A stretch of DNA of 64,000 nucleotides from Anthocerotibacter panamensis C109 (lineage in GTDB: Bacteria > Cyanobacteriota > Cyanobacteriia > Gloeobacterales > Anthocerotibacteraceae), in contig NZ_CP062698.1 in assembly GCF_018389385.1 (NCBI RefSeq), positions 248,001 to 312,000 on the forward strand. Reading direction: 5' to 3'. The notes under the pieces were generated by a model. The model had not been told where the DNA came from and searched no databases. It was given only the letters and a program-made list of their open reading frames with translations. Positions 39,195-47,832 of the stretch are shown here, piece by piece. Within the stretch, counting starts at the first letter, position 1. The number at the start of each line of letters is the position of its first letter. Both the position numbers and the translations under genes were made by a program.

Positions 39195-39253
39195 AGAGTA
39201 TTTTTACTCATATTTCTCAGGGCGGGCTACTCTTTTAGAGTATTTTTACTCAT
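39195..39253. promoter_or_regulatory. Two identical 17-bp palindromic sites upstream of the small membrane gene
   Basis: AGAGTATTTTTACTCAT occurs at 39195-39211 and 39237-39253. Each contains GAGTA-TTTT-TACTC, a 14-bp perfect inverted repeat. Start-to-start spacing is 42 bp, four helical turns, so dimers would sit on the same DNA face. They lie just upstream of the GTG at 39174. Confidence 0.65.
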
Positions 39254-39386
39254 TCATCCGACAGAGATGACCCCAAAGCGCTCACAAAGTTTCAAAGTCA
39301 AAAATAGCCGTATGCGACCAGAGTTGTGGCATGGCGTTGCAGCTTCCTAGCGGATTTTCAGCATGTTGAGCAGGACGCTGGCTCGG

Positions 39387-39406
39387 CACTAGTTTAGTAA
39401 CTAGTG
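39387..39406. repeat. 20-bp perfect palindrome at the end of the transposase remnant
   Basis: CACTAGTT (39387-39394) and AACTAGTG (39399-39406) form a perfect inverted repeat around TAGT. It overlaps the final codons of the 39394-39705 frame. Could be part of an insertion-sequence end or a protein-binding site. Confidence 0.45.
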
Positions 39407-39705
39407 AAGCATGAGAATCCTCTTGCTGTGAGCATTTCTACTATGGTCAGGGGGCAGTGGATGAATCCTATTGCCGGGGTGCTTCCTTTGGGCAATCCGT
39501 AATGGACGCGTTGCCAGTTATGAAGTAAACGGACTACAGTCAGAATGCGCTGCAAGCCCGCTTGATTTTTACTGTACGTGTTGGTGCGCCAGAGTACGGC
39601 AAGGGCAATCACTTCGCCAAAAGCCACTGCCTCAGCCCGAGTGCCCACCTGAGTTACAGGAGCTTGAAGGGCCTGACGCTCGGGGTTGCGCACACCAAAC
39701 ATCAC
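39394..39705 (-). pseudogene. Probable transposase C-terminal remnant
   Basis: A 103-residue frame whose second half (LQRILTVVRLLHNWQRVHYGLPKGSTPAIGF...PLTIVEMLTARGF) resembles the tail of DDE-type transposases, with helix, R-x-H and a TPA turn. No catalytic D, D or E region and no full terminal repeats are present. It follows in frame after the stop of the truncated TMEM175-like gene, consistent with insertion and decay. Family not identified. Confidence 0.4.
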
Positions 39706-39729
39706 GCGATGCCCCTGGACGGCCCAGCC

Positions 39730-40245
39730 TCAACCGAAGATGCCTCCTACATCAAGCATACCTACGGTCTGGGCATTGACCGTAGAGCGCATCAGACCGG
39801 AGCCGTAGGCGATGTACCACCACATGGCGTTGAAGATGATGGCTGTGACCAGCATCGTCAGCCCGTAGGTGGCTACAGCAACCGGAAGGGGAGCATAGTC
39901 CCCGAGCAAAGCAGTGGGAAAGGGGATGGAGCTCAGGCACATGAGAAAAATCATGTTGAGCCACATCAGGATGCGGTTCCCGCGCTCAGCGTACTGAAAT
40001 GCATTGTGATGGGCTACCCAGTACGTGCCGATGACCAAGAAACTGATCACATAGCTGAGGAGCTTTGGGCCGAGGGCTAGCAACTGGGGCAAAAGGGTCA
40101 CCTCGGCCTGGGCATAGGAAAGGGCGGGAAGTTTCATTTCGAGGATGAGCAAGGTAATCACAATCGAGAAGACACCATCGCTGAATGCCTCGATTCGGCT
40201 TGTGCTCAGCCCCTCGCTCTTGAGCGTATCGGGAGCCCCGGGCAT
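39730..40245 (-). CDS. TMEM175/DUF1211-like channel protein, 3'-truncated
   Basis: 171 residues: AFSDGVFSIVITLLILEMKLP is the TMEM175 signature helix 1 (FSDGVxxI), followed by three further helices (about 57-80, 93-112, 121-143). Family members have about 200 residues and six helices per repeat; here coding stops at VGGIFG after helix 4 and the sequence beyond looks like transposase debris. Start ATG overlaps the PfpI stop (TAATG), so the two are coupled. A shortened protein may be inactive. Confidence 0.7.
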   Translation of the reverse strand: MPGAPDTLKSEGLSTSRIEAFSDGVFSIVITLLILEMKLPALSYAQAEVTLLPQLLALGPKLLSYVISFLVIGTYWVAHHNAFQYAERGNRILMWLNMIFLMCLSSIPFPTALLGDYAPLPVAVATYGLTMLVTAIIFNAMWWYIAYGSGLMRSTVNAQTVGMLDVGGIFG

Positions 40246-40985
40246 TAGACCCCCAAGGCTTCGATCACAAGATGCGCAGTGGCAGCACCAGAATACTGCT
40301 GCTGGCCGGTCACCAAGCGACCATCCCGCACGGCAAATTCTTTGAACAGGCCACCGGTAATGAAGTTAGCTCCCAGTTTCTTCGCCTCATCCTCAATGCG
40401 GAAGGGCATCACCGGCTGCCCGACGTAGCTATCGGCAAAGTCCTCCTCGACGTTGGCAAACCCGGTCATCGTCTTGCCCGCGATCAGGTGTGAACCGTCT
40501 GAGAGTTTTACGTATAGTAGGGCGCAGACCCCATGGCAGAGTGCTGCTGTCACCTTGCCCGCCTCGTAGAATCCCGCCAGTAGGGTATGCAGTCCATGTT
40601 CGTTTAGGAAAGTGAACATCGGCCCCTGACCGCCCGCCACCACGATCGCGTCGAAGTGGGCGGGGGTGTAACAGTCGATGCTCGGAGTGTTCTCCAGCAG
40701 CGCCATCAGGCGTGGGGTATGGATGAAGCCCATGCTCAGGATGTCCTCAGCAGAGTAGCCACTCGCATCCCGCGGATCACTGAAGCTGTCGAATGCGACT
40801 TTGCCACCTTTAGGGCTCGCGATAGTCGCTTCGTAGCCTGCCTCAACAAAGGCGTACCAGGCGTGGATCAACTCTGAGGCCCAGAAGCCTACCGGGCCAC
40901 CCACCGTCGTCGAAACGGATGGGTTGGAAACAACCATCAACACCTTTTTACCCGGTGTCTTCGTCACGTTTAAGGTCTTACTCAT
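40245..40985 (-). CDS. DJ-1/PfpI-family protein (Hsp31-like)
   Basis: 246 residues of the class I glutamine-amidotransferase-like fold. Nucleophile C150-H151 in AALCHGVCAL, acidic partner in GFWASEL, and GYEATIASPKGGKVAFD typical of Hsp31-type chaperone/glyoxalase III proteins. AGGAG 8 nt before ATG 40985 fixes the start; the frame opens farther upstream. Likely role is handling of reactive carbonyls or stress, by family. Confidence 0.87.
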   Translation of the reverse strand: MSKTLNVTKTPGKKVLMVVSNPSVSTTVGGPVGFWASELIHAWYAFVEAGYEATIASPKGGKVAFDSFSDPRDASGYSAEDILSMGFIHTPRLMALLENTPSIDCYTPAHFDAIVVAGGQGPMFTFLNEHGLHTLLAGFYEAGKVTAALCHGVCALLYVKLSDGSHLIAGKTMTGFANVEEDFADSYVGQPVMPFRIEDEAKKLGANFITGGLFKEFAVRDGRLVTGQQQYSGAATAHLVIEALGV

Positions 40986-41747
40986 GGCAATTCTCCTGCA
41001 CAGGGGCAACACTGCACCACCCCACATCCGGATCTTCCAGTACGGTCGGTTTATCTGTCCAATGGATAGTTTATATAACAAGTATTCAGAGAATGGATAT
41101 CTCTGGGATTGATCTGAATCGCCAATTCAAGGATGAACTGCGTGCGGATAAAAGTGGCAACGGGTAAAAGTCCCCAACCCCAATGCTGGGGTAGCAATGT
41201 TGGCTCGGGCTCCCCATCCCCCTAACGGAGGACAGGTAATAGCCTATGGCTTCGCCACGCTACGCTAGCGCTATGGGGCGGGGGGCGAGTTAGGCTTGGT
41301 ATAAGAGTTTCTATCGCCCCCTTATGCAAAATGTCCGTTTCAAACGTTTTACGACTTCGGCGGCAGCTTGAGCTTTTAGGGAGCTTATCCAAGAACCTCT
41401 GCCAGCAAAGGTTCCATTGAATTGGCTTGATACTTCTATTGCAAACCTCAGGGGGTAACACAGAGCTACAATCAAGTCGGGACAAGGATTTTGGACGGCT
41501 GACTCCAGAGCCATATTGCATATTTTCAGGCTAAAATCTGCTTTTTAGGCGCACCCAGAAGCTTTATGGGTTCTAGAAAAATCCGCACAACCCTTAGGGC
41601 GAGAGACTTTAAGAGCAGTGTCACCCCCTGAGGCGAGGTAGAAAGGCTCTATGGTGGAGTAGCGTAGCGGGTTGTGCTCCCTGTTTTACAGGACTGGGGA
41701 GGGGTGCGGTATAGTGTGAGGAACATTTCTCCCTTTACACCTTCGCC
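40986..41747. other. 762-bp intergenic region with short repeats, no convincing gene
   Basis: Between divergent PfpI and the GTPase. It holds a hairpin CCCCA-ATGC-TGGGG (41178-41191) and a GC-rich repetitive patch near 41240-41280 (GCTTCGCCACGCTACGCTAG) of the kind scattered in cyanobacterial genomes; related GTAGCGTAGCGG lies near 41659. Several frames below 100 residues on the minus strand have no recognisable family and low coding character. The PfpI promoter probably lies in the AT-rich stretch near 41065-41090. Confidence 0.5.
41685..41715 (+). promoter_or_regulatory. Candidate promoter of the GTPase gene
   Basis: TTTACA (41685-41690) and TATAGT (41710-41715), each 5/6 to consensus but with a 19-nt spacer, 32 nt before the ATG. 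Weakly supported. Confidence 0.35.
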
Positions 41748-42614
41748 ATGGCCGATTCCACGGTAGATTCCGCAAAAACATTCAGTTTGCTCAGTATTGG
41801 TCAACGGGGCGTGGGCAAGACAGTATTCATGGCGGGCAGCTACGCCGAACTCCAAACAAGCGGGAGGAGTAGACGTCCCAATGAGTTGTGGTTCGACTGT
41901 CAGGACGACGTTTCACGCCAAAACATCGATAACATCCTCAACTACATCAAGCGCAACGGTCAATACCCGCCTCCGACGATGCGGATCACCAACTTTAGCT
42001 TCAGCCTGAAGCAAAACCGACGCTGGCGCAGTCAGATCTTATGTAATTTCCGCTGGTATGACCTCCCTGGGGAGGTGTGTACAGGTCTGAACACAGATTT
42101 TCGTGAAATCGTGTTAAGTTCTCATGGCTGTTGCGCCTTTATCGACGCCTATGCCATCGTCTATGACCCGGATTATCTGCGCGGGCTGGTAGATATTATC
42201 TCCCAAGTGCTCTCGATAGCTTCGCTGGTCTCGCTTAACAAACTTGACTATGCCTTCGCGCTCGTCTTCACCAAGTGTGACCTCTTCAAACCGGGTACCC
42301 TCCGCCGGGAACAACTGGACCACAACCTGCGTCACCTGATCTTACGTCTAGATGGGATGCGGCTTAATTATGAAGTGTTCTATTCTATGATCCCCATCAC
42401 ACCCCAGTCGGGGGGATATGCTTTGAATGGCGTGGGTGGGGCTGAGCCGATCCTGTGGTTGGTCCAGCAGTTAAACCGGGTGCACAACTCAGGTCTGCTC
42501 AACGGGCTCAACAACCTAGTTCAGCATTTCTTACTTGGACGCCCCTCCACCAATAGCCTGCAAGAAGGCCCACTGAATGGGTTATTCCGCGCTGGGAACA
42601 ATCGCTTTCGCTAG
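41748..42614 (+). CDS. P-loop GTPase, resembling DO-GTPase of conflict systems
   Basis: 288 residues with Walker A G18-Q-R-G-V-G-K24-T25, a DxPGE-type switch II (W-Y-D105-L-P-G-E109) and T175-K-C-D178 in place of NKxD, specifying guanine. Hydrophobic stretch DIISQVLSIASLVSLNKLDYAFALVFTKCD precedes the specificity motif. The pattern resembles the double-GTPase/TRAFAC-like GTPases described next to GTPase-associated proteins in NTP-dependent bacterial conflict systems; the link is by motif and context only. The next gene starts 12 nt later. No SD is obvious. Confidence 0.65.
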   Translation: MADSTVDSAKTFSLLSIGQRGVGKTVFMAGSYAELQTSGRSRRPNELWFDCQDDVSRQNIDNILNYIKRNGQYPPPTMRITNFSFSLKQNRRWRSQILCNFRWYDLPGEVCTGLNTDFREIVLSSHGCCAFIDAYAIVYDPDYLRGLVDIISQVLSIASLVSLNKLDYAFALVFTKCDLFKPGTLRREQLDHNLRHLILRLDGMRLNYEVFYSMIPITPQSGGYALNGVGGAEPILWLVQQLNRVHNSGLLNGLNNLVQHFLLGRPSTNSLQEGPLNGLFRAGNNRFR

Positions 42615-42626
42615 CTGGTGGGGGTG

Positions 42627-44111
42627 ATGGGGTATAACCTGGGTCAGCTCATCTACACCAGTTTTCCTAAGTCCGGGTTTAAAGTCTTGGCGAGCTCTCG
42701 TGTGCCGGTGCCGGTTCAGGATGCCTTTGTGGCTGAAGTGGCGCATACCCATTGGGATGCCTACAATCCGCCCGACTTGGGCTATCGGGCTGTCTATGTC
42801 TATCAGGTGAGCCCCCAGGACAGTCTTTTTGGCTGGGTCTACAATGACGGGCCGGACGATTTGGGCCGCAGCCATGTCCCCTATTTCCTTTGTTATTATC
42901 TGGCGGGGTCTCTGCTGCCACATAAGCTCCAGGAGATCTTCACCTGTCTGGACCGGGGGCCGGGGACCCTCATCAACCGCCAGGAGCCGCCAGCCGTTTT
43001 GGAGGAGGAGTTTTCTCTAGACCCGGATCACTATACGCCAGTGCGCCCCGGAGTGACGATCCCCCCAGTCGTACAACAGCAGAGCCGGGTGTCGCTGGCA
43101 CGGGGCGAATTACTGCATGTCTTCGTGCCTTTGACCCAGCCGGAACTCCTGGCCCCCTCATTGCGCCGGTTGCATTGGAGCGGACTGGAGGACGTCCGCC
43201 TGAGCCTGGAGGGTGGGTCTCCGGCTCAGGAGCGTATTTTCGCGCTCTCCTACGCCCTGAACTGGGGGGAGCGGGGTCTGGATCTGGTCATCACTGCGCT
43301 CGCTCAGGACCCGGACTGGCAGGTGCGCTACACAGCCTGGAACCTGTTGCGCGCCATGACGCTCCCTCGAGCACTCCAGGCGGCGCGCGGACATACGCCC
43401 TGGCGTCCGGTAGGCGGTGGGCAGGGCTTCCTGGCGGCCTATGAACGGGGGGTGCGGGATTTTACCCTGGCGGCTCTGGCAGAAGCTCAACTCGACTATG
43501 CCCAACTCAGGGGCGTGGACCTCAGCCGCGCGAATCTGCGGGGCAGTAATCTGCGACAGGCGATGCTAGCAGGAGCCAACCTGCGCCGTGCCGACCTCAT
43601 GGGAGCAGATCTGCGTGGGGTTGACCTCACGGGGGCCAACCTGATTGGGGTAGACCTGACCGGGGCCAACCTCACGGCGGCTCGTCTAAACGGCGCGAGT
43701 CTGAACTGGGCCAAACTGCAAGATACCTGCTTACGTCAAGCCGATCTGACGCAGGCCAATTTAAGTGGTGCCAATGCCGAGGGGGCCGATCTGAGCCACG
43801 CTAACCTCACCCAAGCTCGCTTGGGCCTCACCAACCTGGGCGCAGCCAACCTCCAGGAAGCCAACCTCCAGAGAGCCAATCTTGTGGGGGCCGATCTCGG
43901 CGTGGCTAATCTGGATCACGCCCTGTTCGTCCAGGCCAAACTCAGCAAAGTCAATCTCCTGGGAGCCAGTCTTGTGGGCACTAATCTGGGTGGTGCGGAC
44001 CTGAGCGGTGTAGACTTGGCGCTGTTAAATCTCAGTCGCGTCCTCTGGGAAGCCCCCCGCCCCCCGCCTGCCCCACCGTCTGCGTCCTGGTGGCAGAAGC
44101 CCTGGCGTTGA
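42627..44111 (+). CDS. GTPase-associated-like N-domain, HEAT-like and pentapeptide-repeat protein
   Basis: 494 residues. Residues 1-115 carry [22 protein letters not shown] and [27 protein letters not shown], a module I associate with GTPase-associated N-domains that head many cyanobacterial repeat proteins. About 200-245 is HEAT-like ([23 protein letters not shown]...[12 protein letters not shown]). About 280-477 is a run of nearly 40 pentapeptides (A(D/N)LxX) forming a right-handed beta helix, then a Pro-rich tail. ATG 42627 follows GGGGGTG; GTG at 42618 is alternative. Coupled with the upstream GTPase. Not an evident enzyme. Confidence 0.7.
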   Translation: MGYNLGQLIYTSFPKSGFKVLASSRVPVPVQDAFVAEVAHTHWDAYNPPDLGYRAVYVYQVSPQDSLFGWVYNDGPDDLGRSHVPYFLCYYLAGSLLPHKLQEIFTCLDRGPGTLINRQEPPAVLEEEFSLDPDHYTPVRPGVTIPPVVQQQSRVSLARGELLHVFVPLTQPELLAPSLRRLHWSGLEDVRLSLEGGSPAQERIFALSYALNWGERGLDLVITALAQDPDWQVRYTAWNLLRAMTLPRALQAARGHTPWRPVGGGQGFLAAYERGVRDFTLAALAEAQLDYAQLRGVDLSRANLRGSNLRQAMLAGANLRRADLMGADLRGVDLTGANLIGVDLTGANLTAARLNGASLNWAKLQDTCLRQADLTQANLSGANAEGADLSHANLTQARLGLTNLGAANLQEANLQRANLVGADLGVANLDHALFVQAKLSKVNLLGASLVGTNLGGADLSGVDLALLNLSRVLWEAPRPPPAPPSASWWQKPWR

Positions 44112-44142
44112 GGTGACCAGAAGTCTTCCCTTCTTCGCCCCG

Positions 44143-45084
44143 TTAGGGAGCCGTGTGGTTGTGCTGGGCCTCCAAAAATCTCAATTGGTCGTAGAGCATG
44201 GCAATGCGGGGTAGTTCTATCCCTGCCTGTCGGGCTATCCGTAAAGGCACACCAAAGATAGCCTCCAACTCTAATGGGCGTCCCGCAGCAGCGTCCAGTT
44301 TCATGCTGGTGCTGTAGGGCTCCATCCGGGCGGTGTGTTCCAGCATTTGCTCCAAAAAGTTGTCGGAAATCGTCCGACCGCAGGCACCGGCAGCTAAAAC
44401 TACTTCTTGCATCAGGGCTTCGACCAAGGTGCGGCTAGCCGCCATCAGGTCGCGGGTACTGGCATCCAAGACCACCGAAAGCCCGTTGAAGGGAATGTTC
44501 CAGACTAATTTATGCCAGCGAGCGAGGGGCAGGTCTTCAGCAAGGTTTACGCAGAGACCCGCTTGCCTAAAGTCAGCAGCGATAGCCGTCATGGAAGAAC
44601 TGATGCCCGCTGCGATTTGTCCTGGAGCACGTTGGCCCAGAGTAACCGTTCCGTAGCCCAAATGACGGATGTGGCCCGGTCCGACTTTATTGGCACAGAT
44701 GAAGCACAACCCGCCCAGAACCCGGTCAGCAGGAACGATTTGGGCCACTTCAGCCTCGTTACCCAGGCCGTTTTGCAAGACCAGAACCAGGCTGTCCTCG
44801 TTCAGTAAGGGCGGCAGTAAGCTCGCAAGCAAGGAATTTTGAGTTGTCTTGAGCCCGATAATCACCACATCACAAGGAGGCATCGCGGTTACTTTGGAGT
44901 AAGCTTTGACCTCAGGCAGGTGAAAATCCCCCGCAACCGAATCGATGACCAGCCCATGTTCCCGGACGTGGGCGTAGTCGCTACGCAGCAAAAAATGTAC
45001 CGGCAGCCCGGCTCGTTGCAGACATGCCCCATAAAATCCGCCTACTGCTCCGGTGCCTAGGATGGCATAGCTGCGTTGACCCAT
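44143..45084 (-). CDS. panE: 2-dehydropantoate 2-reductase (ketopantoate reductase)
   Basis: 313 residues. NADP motif G10-T-G-A-V-G15 at the N-terminus, VIIGLKTTQN, LQNGLGNE, and ARWHKLVWNIPFNGLSVV, in which Lys and Asn are the catalytic pair of the family. Reduces ketopantoate to pantoate for CoA synthesis. Paralogues acting on other 2-oxo acids exist, so substrate is not certain. Confidence 0.87.
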   Translation of the reverse strand: MGQRSYAILGTGAVGGFYGACLQRAGLPVHFLLRSDYAHVREHGLVIDSVAGDFHLPEVKAYSKVTAMPPCDVVIIGLKTTQNSLLASLLPPLLNEDSLVLVLQNGLGNEAEVAQIVPADRVLGGLCFICANKVGPGHIRHLGYGTVTLGQRAPGQIAAGISSSMTAIAADFRQAGLCVNLAEDLPLARWHKLVWNIPFNGLSVVLDASTRDLMAASRTLVEALMQEVVLAAGACGRTISDNFLEQMLEHTARMEPYSTSMKLDAAAGRPLELEAIFGVPLRIARQAGIELPRIAMLYDQLRFLEAQHNHTAP

Positions 45085-45116
45085 GGTGCTATTCCGTCGC
45101 GTGATTGTGCCATCCC

Positions 45117-46496
45117 TTAGGAACTGAGACCCTGAAGCGAACGTAGGACAATGAGCACCCGCTGTACATTGGTGTCGTCTTTGCGGGCTTTATAGAGGTA
45201 TGAAGCCTGTTGCAGATCCAGCACCGCACCCATGGCATCACCCAGCTCAGAGCGGGTGATGCCCCGGTTGAAATAGGCGTCGGCATAGTCGGGGCGGAGG
45301 CTGAGAGCCTGATTGTAGTCAGCCATCGCTCCTTGGCGGTCTTCGAGGGCAAGGCGGGCATTGCCGCGATTGCTATAGGCTTGAGGAATTTTGTTGTTGA
45401 TGCGTAGGGCCTCATTGTAGTCTTCGATGGCCCCCCGGTAGTCGCGCTCATCCTGCCGCACGTTGCCCCGGTTGACATAGGCATTGACGATTTTGGGGTT
45501 GAGCTGGATGGCTCTATTGAAGTCAGCCAAAGCTTGTTTGCGCTCGCCGAGGTAGACATAGGTCACGCCCCGATTGAGGTAGGCCAGGATGTACTTGGGG
45601 TCCGCCCGGAGCGCCCGGTTGAAGTGTCCCAATGCCTCCCGCCAATCCTGGTTGCCAAACGCCTCAACGCCCTGATTGTAGTACTCAGTAGCATTTTGGG
45701 GCTCTGCCGGAGCTTCGTTGCTAGCATCTGCCTGGACTACTGCTGCGGGGGCAGGCGGGGGCAGCGAAGCCTTAAGTTGTTCCAGGGTTTTGGTGGTCTG
45801 GAGGGCGAGGTTGGGCTTGCCCTGACTGGTGTAGAGTTTGATGGCCTGTTCCAGGTCTGCCACGGCGCTACTGCTGTCGCCTAGATCGTTGCGGACGATG
45901 GCTCGATTGACATAAACAGCAGCAGATTCCGCCCGAATGCTCAAGTAGTTGTTCCAGTCTTTGAGGGCTTCTTCTTTGTTTCCGGCCTGATAATGGGCGA
46001 TCCCCCGAGCGGCATAGCAGTCGAAGTAATCGCGTTTGAAGCTGAGTGCGGTGGTGTAGTCAGCGATAGCTTTGGCGTAGTCCTTGAGTTGAAGATAGGC
46101 TCCAGCTCTACCGAAGTAGGCCAGAACCTGGTCATCTTTACGGTTGATGTAGGTAGTGTAGTCGTTGATGGCTTGTTTGTAGTTACCCAGTTTGTTATGG
46201 ACGAGCGCGCGATTGAAAGAGGCTCTGAGGTTGCGGGGATTCAGACTCAGACTGCGGTTAAACAGACTTAAAGCTTCGCCATAATTGCCAGCCAAGGCAC
46301 TGGTGACACCCTGATTGTACGCCTGAGCATCCAGGGAATTGCGGTCGGACCGATCGAGGACGACGCTGGGGGGCTCGGTGAGCTGATTGGACCCGAAGAG
46401 GTCAAAAGTAGTGCGCTGCGCCGCAGCCGGACCTGCCCCCAATAGCACTACCAGCCAGCCCAAACTATAGAAAACCTTTGTACGCTCCATACCCAT
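45117..46496 (-). CDS. Exported TPR-repeat protein
   Basis: 459 residues. Signal peptide (MGMERTKVFYSLGWLVVLLGAGPAAA, cleavage near AAA-Q), then two TPR arrays (about 57-215 and 280-430) separated by a Pro/Ala-rich linker. At least ten TPR units (for example AYFGRAGAYLQLKDYAKAIADYTTAL, AYVNRGNVRQDERDYRGAIEDYNEAL). Likely periplasmic protein-protein scaffold. GAGGAG 7 nt before ATG 46496 fixes the start. A TnpB element ends about 20 nt upstream, so its original promoter may have been displaced. Confidence 0.85.
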   Translation of the reverse strand: MGMERTKVFYSLGWLVVLLGAGPAAAQRTTFDLFGSNQLTEPPSVVLDRSDRNSLDAQAYNQGVTSALAGNYGEALSLFNRSLSLNPRNLRASFNRALVHNKLGNYKQAINDYTTYINRKDDQVLAYFGRAGAYLQLKDYAKAIADYTTALSFKRDYFDCYAARGIAHYQAGNKEEALKDWNNYLSIRAESAAVYVNRAIVRNDLGDSSSAVADLEQAIKLYTSQGKPNLALQTTKTLEQLKASLPPPAPAAVVQADASNEAPAEPQNATEYYNQGVEAFGNQDWREALGHFNRALRADPKYILAYLNRGVTYVYLGERKQALADFNRAIQLNPKIVNAYVNRGNVRQDERDYRGAIEDYNEALRINNKIPQAYSNRGNARLALEDRQGAMADYNQALSLRPDYADAYFNRGITRSELGDAMGAVLDLQQASYLYKARKDDTNVQRVLIVLRSLQGLSS

Positions 46497-46544
46497 CAAC
46501 GCACTCCTCATCGCGTGACATACTCCCGACGCTGATGCTTTAAG

Positions 46545-46594
46545 CCGCCTAGAAGGCGGGCATAGCATACAGCCTTCTGGGGTCAGAAGGCTGT
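46545..46594. repeat. Two terminal hairpins at the tnpB 3' end
   Basis: CCGCCT-AGA-AGGCGG (46545-46559) and ACAGCCTTCTG-GGGT-CAGAAGGCTGT (46569-46594, 11 bp perfect). The second lies inside the last tnpB codons, where the omega/reRNA scaffold of TnpB systems is expected. Confidence 0.7.
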
Positions 46595-47793
46595 GCGGGC
46601 TTCTCAGTGACCCCTGGCATCCCATCGGGCATTTCCTGAGCTTTAAGGACGGGATGACCCACCGCCCTATTCCTGATATTGATAGCCGCATTATGGTCGC
46701 GGTCTAGTTCACATCCGCAATGAGGGCAAGAAGGCCATCTATCTTGGATCGTCTTAGGAACTTTCTGCCCACAAGCTGAGCAGTCTTGAGTTGTCCCGTT
46801 CGGGTTCACTGCAATTGCCATCAGTCCGGCTCTTTCAGCCTTGATTGACAGAATTTTCAGGAATTGACCCCATCCAGCATCATGAGTTGCCTTTGCCATT
46901 CGAGTTCTGGCAATGCCCTTAATGTTGAGCGCTTCATGCCCAATGTGCTTTCCTTTGTTGAGCAGCGATTTCGCTATCTTGTAGTGAAAGTCTTTACGCT
47001 GATTGGCAACCTTGAGGTGCAATTGAGCAACACGCTTGAGCGCTTTTTTGCGACGCTTTAACCCTTTCTGTTTACGAGAGAGGGAACGCTGCACTTGTTT
47101 TAGGCGCTTCTCGGCTTGGCGATAGGGTTGAGGGATTGACACCTCTTCCCCTGTATCTGTGATCAACCCCATATCAATCCCGATGGTGTTCTCTATGCCT
47201 GGAATGTCAGGGGTGAGGATGGGAACGGATGAATCTTGAAGCGACAGTGTGAGGTAATAGCCGTCTACCTTCTTGACGATGGCCGCCGTCTTTACTTTGA
47301 ATCCATCAGGCAAAGGACGATGCAAAATCAGCTTGACTTTGCCAATCTTAGGAAGCTGGATAAACCGACCGTGGCTATGTTCAGCCTTGGCCAGGTCTGG
47401 AAACCCAATTGAGCGAAATCGTCCTTGCCCCTTAAATCTAGGCTTTCCGCTGCGCTTGCCATGACTATCTCCACTAAGCCAGCGGTCAAATGCTTTTTCC
47501 GCTCGTGCGATGACATCTTGGAGCGTATGGGAAGGTAGCTCCTTGTATTCAGGAAACAGCACCTTACTATTGACCAAGTCCCGCTTCTGGGAATAGAAGT
47601 CCGGTTTATCTTTCAACTCCGGCAGATAGCAGATTAGCGGACAGGCATTGACATCACAGCGATTTTGTTGCCACCAATTGAACCGCTCTGCCAGTCGATA
47701 GTTATACTGACGGCGACAAAGTTCCAACCATGCATCGACGGTGGTTTGTTGCGCAGTCGTTAAGCGTAAGCGGTATTGATAAGCAATTCTCAT
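46549..47793 (-). CDS. tnpB: TnpB, RNA-guided transposon-associated nuclease
   Basis: 414 residues from ATG 47793 (frame extends 8 codons further). RuvC residues D207 (GIDMG), E287 (GHEALN) and D366 (DRDHNAA) are all present, with the zinc finger CSACGQKV...CPHCG between the last two. N-terminal wedge/REC-like region (YQYRLRLTTAQQ...). Such proteins use an RNA made from the element's right end to cut DNA beside a short TAM and help retain the transposon. All catalytic residues intact, so probably active. Confidence 0.92.
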   Translation of the reverse strand: MRIAYQYRLRLTTAQQTTVDAWLELCRRQYNYRLAERFNWWQQNRCDVNACPLICYLPELKDKPDFYSQKRDLVNSKVLFPEYKELPSHTLQDVIARAEKAFDRWLSGDSHGKRSGKPRFKGQGRFRSIGFPDLAKAEHSHGRFIQLPKIGKVKLILHRPLPDGFKVKTAAIVKKVDGYYLTLSLQDSSVPILTPDIPGIENTIGIDMGLITDTGEEVSIPQPYRQAEKRLKQVQRSLSRKQKGLKRRKKALKRVAQLHLKVANQRKDFHYKIAKSLLNKGKHIGHEALNIKGIARTRMAKATHDAGWGQFLKILSIKAERAGLMAIAVNPNGTTQDCSACGQKVPKTIQDRWPSCPHCGCELDRDHNAAINIRNRAVGHPVLKAQEMPDGMPGVTEKPAQPSDPRRLYAMPAF

Positions 47794-47832
47794 GCTACTA
47801 TTGTATCGTGAACACAATTAAATAAACAGCAC

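Noticed and set aside
38924-39211. 95-residue minus-strand frame starting in the first palindrome
   Set aside because: Overlaps the better-supported 68-residue membrane frame; composition is non-coding-like.
39471-40080. 102- and 172-residue plus-strand frames
   Set aside because: Antisense to the TMEM175-like gene and remnant; no family pattern.
41222-41521. 99- and 67-residue minus-strand frames upstream of the GTPase
   Set aside because: Low-complexity, no motif, and inside a repeat-containing intergenic region.
46597-47793. tnpB as a Cas12 effector of a CRISPR locus
   Set aside because: About 414 residues, no CRISPR array or cas genes; transposon-type TnpB.
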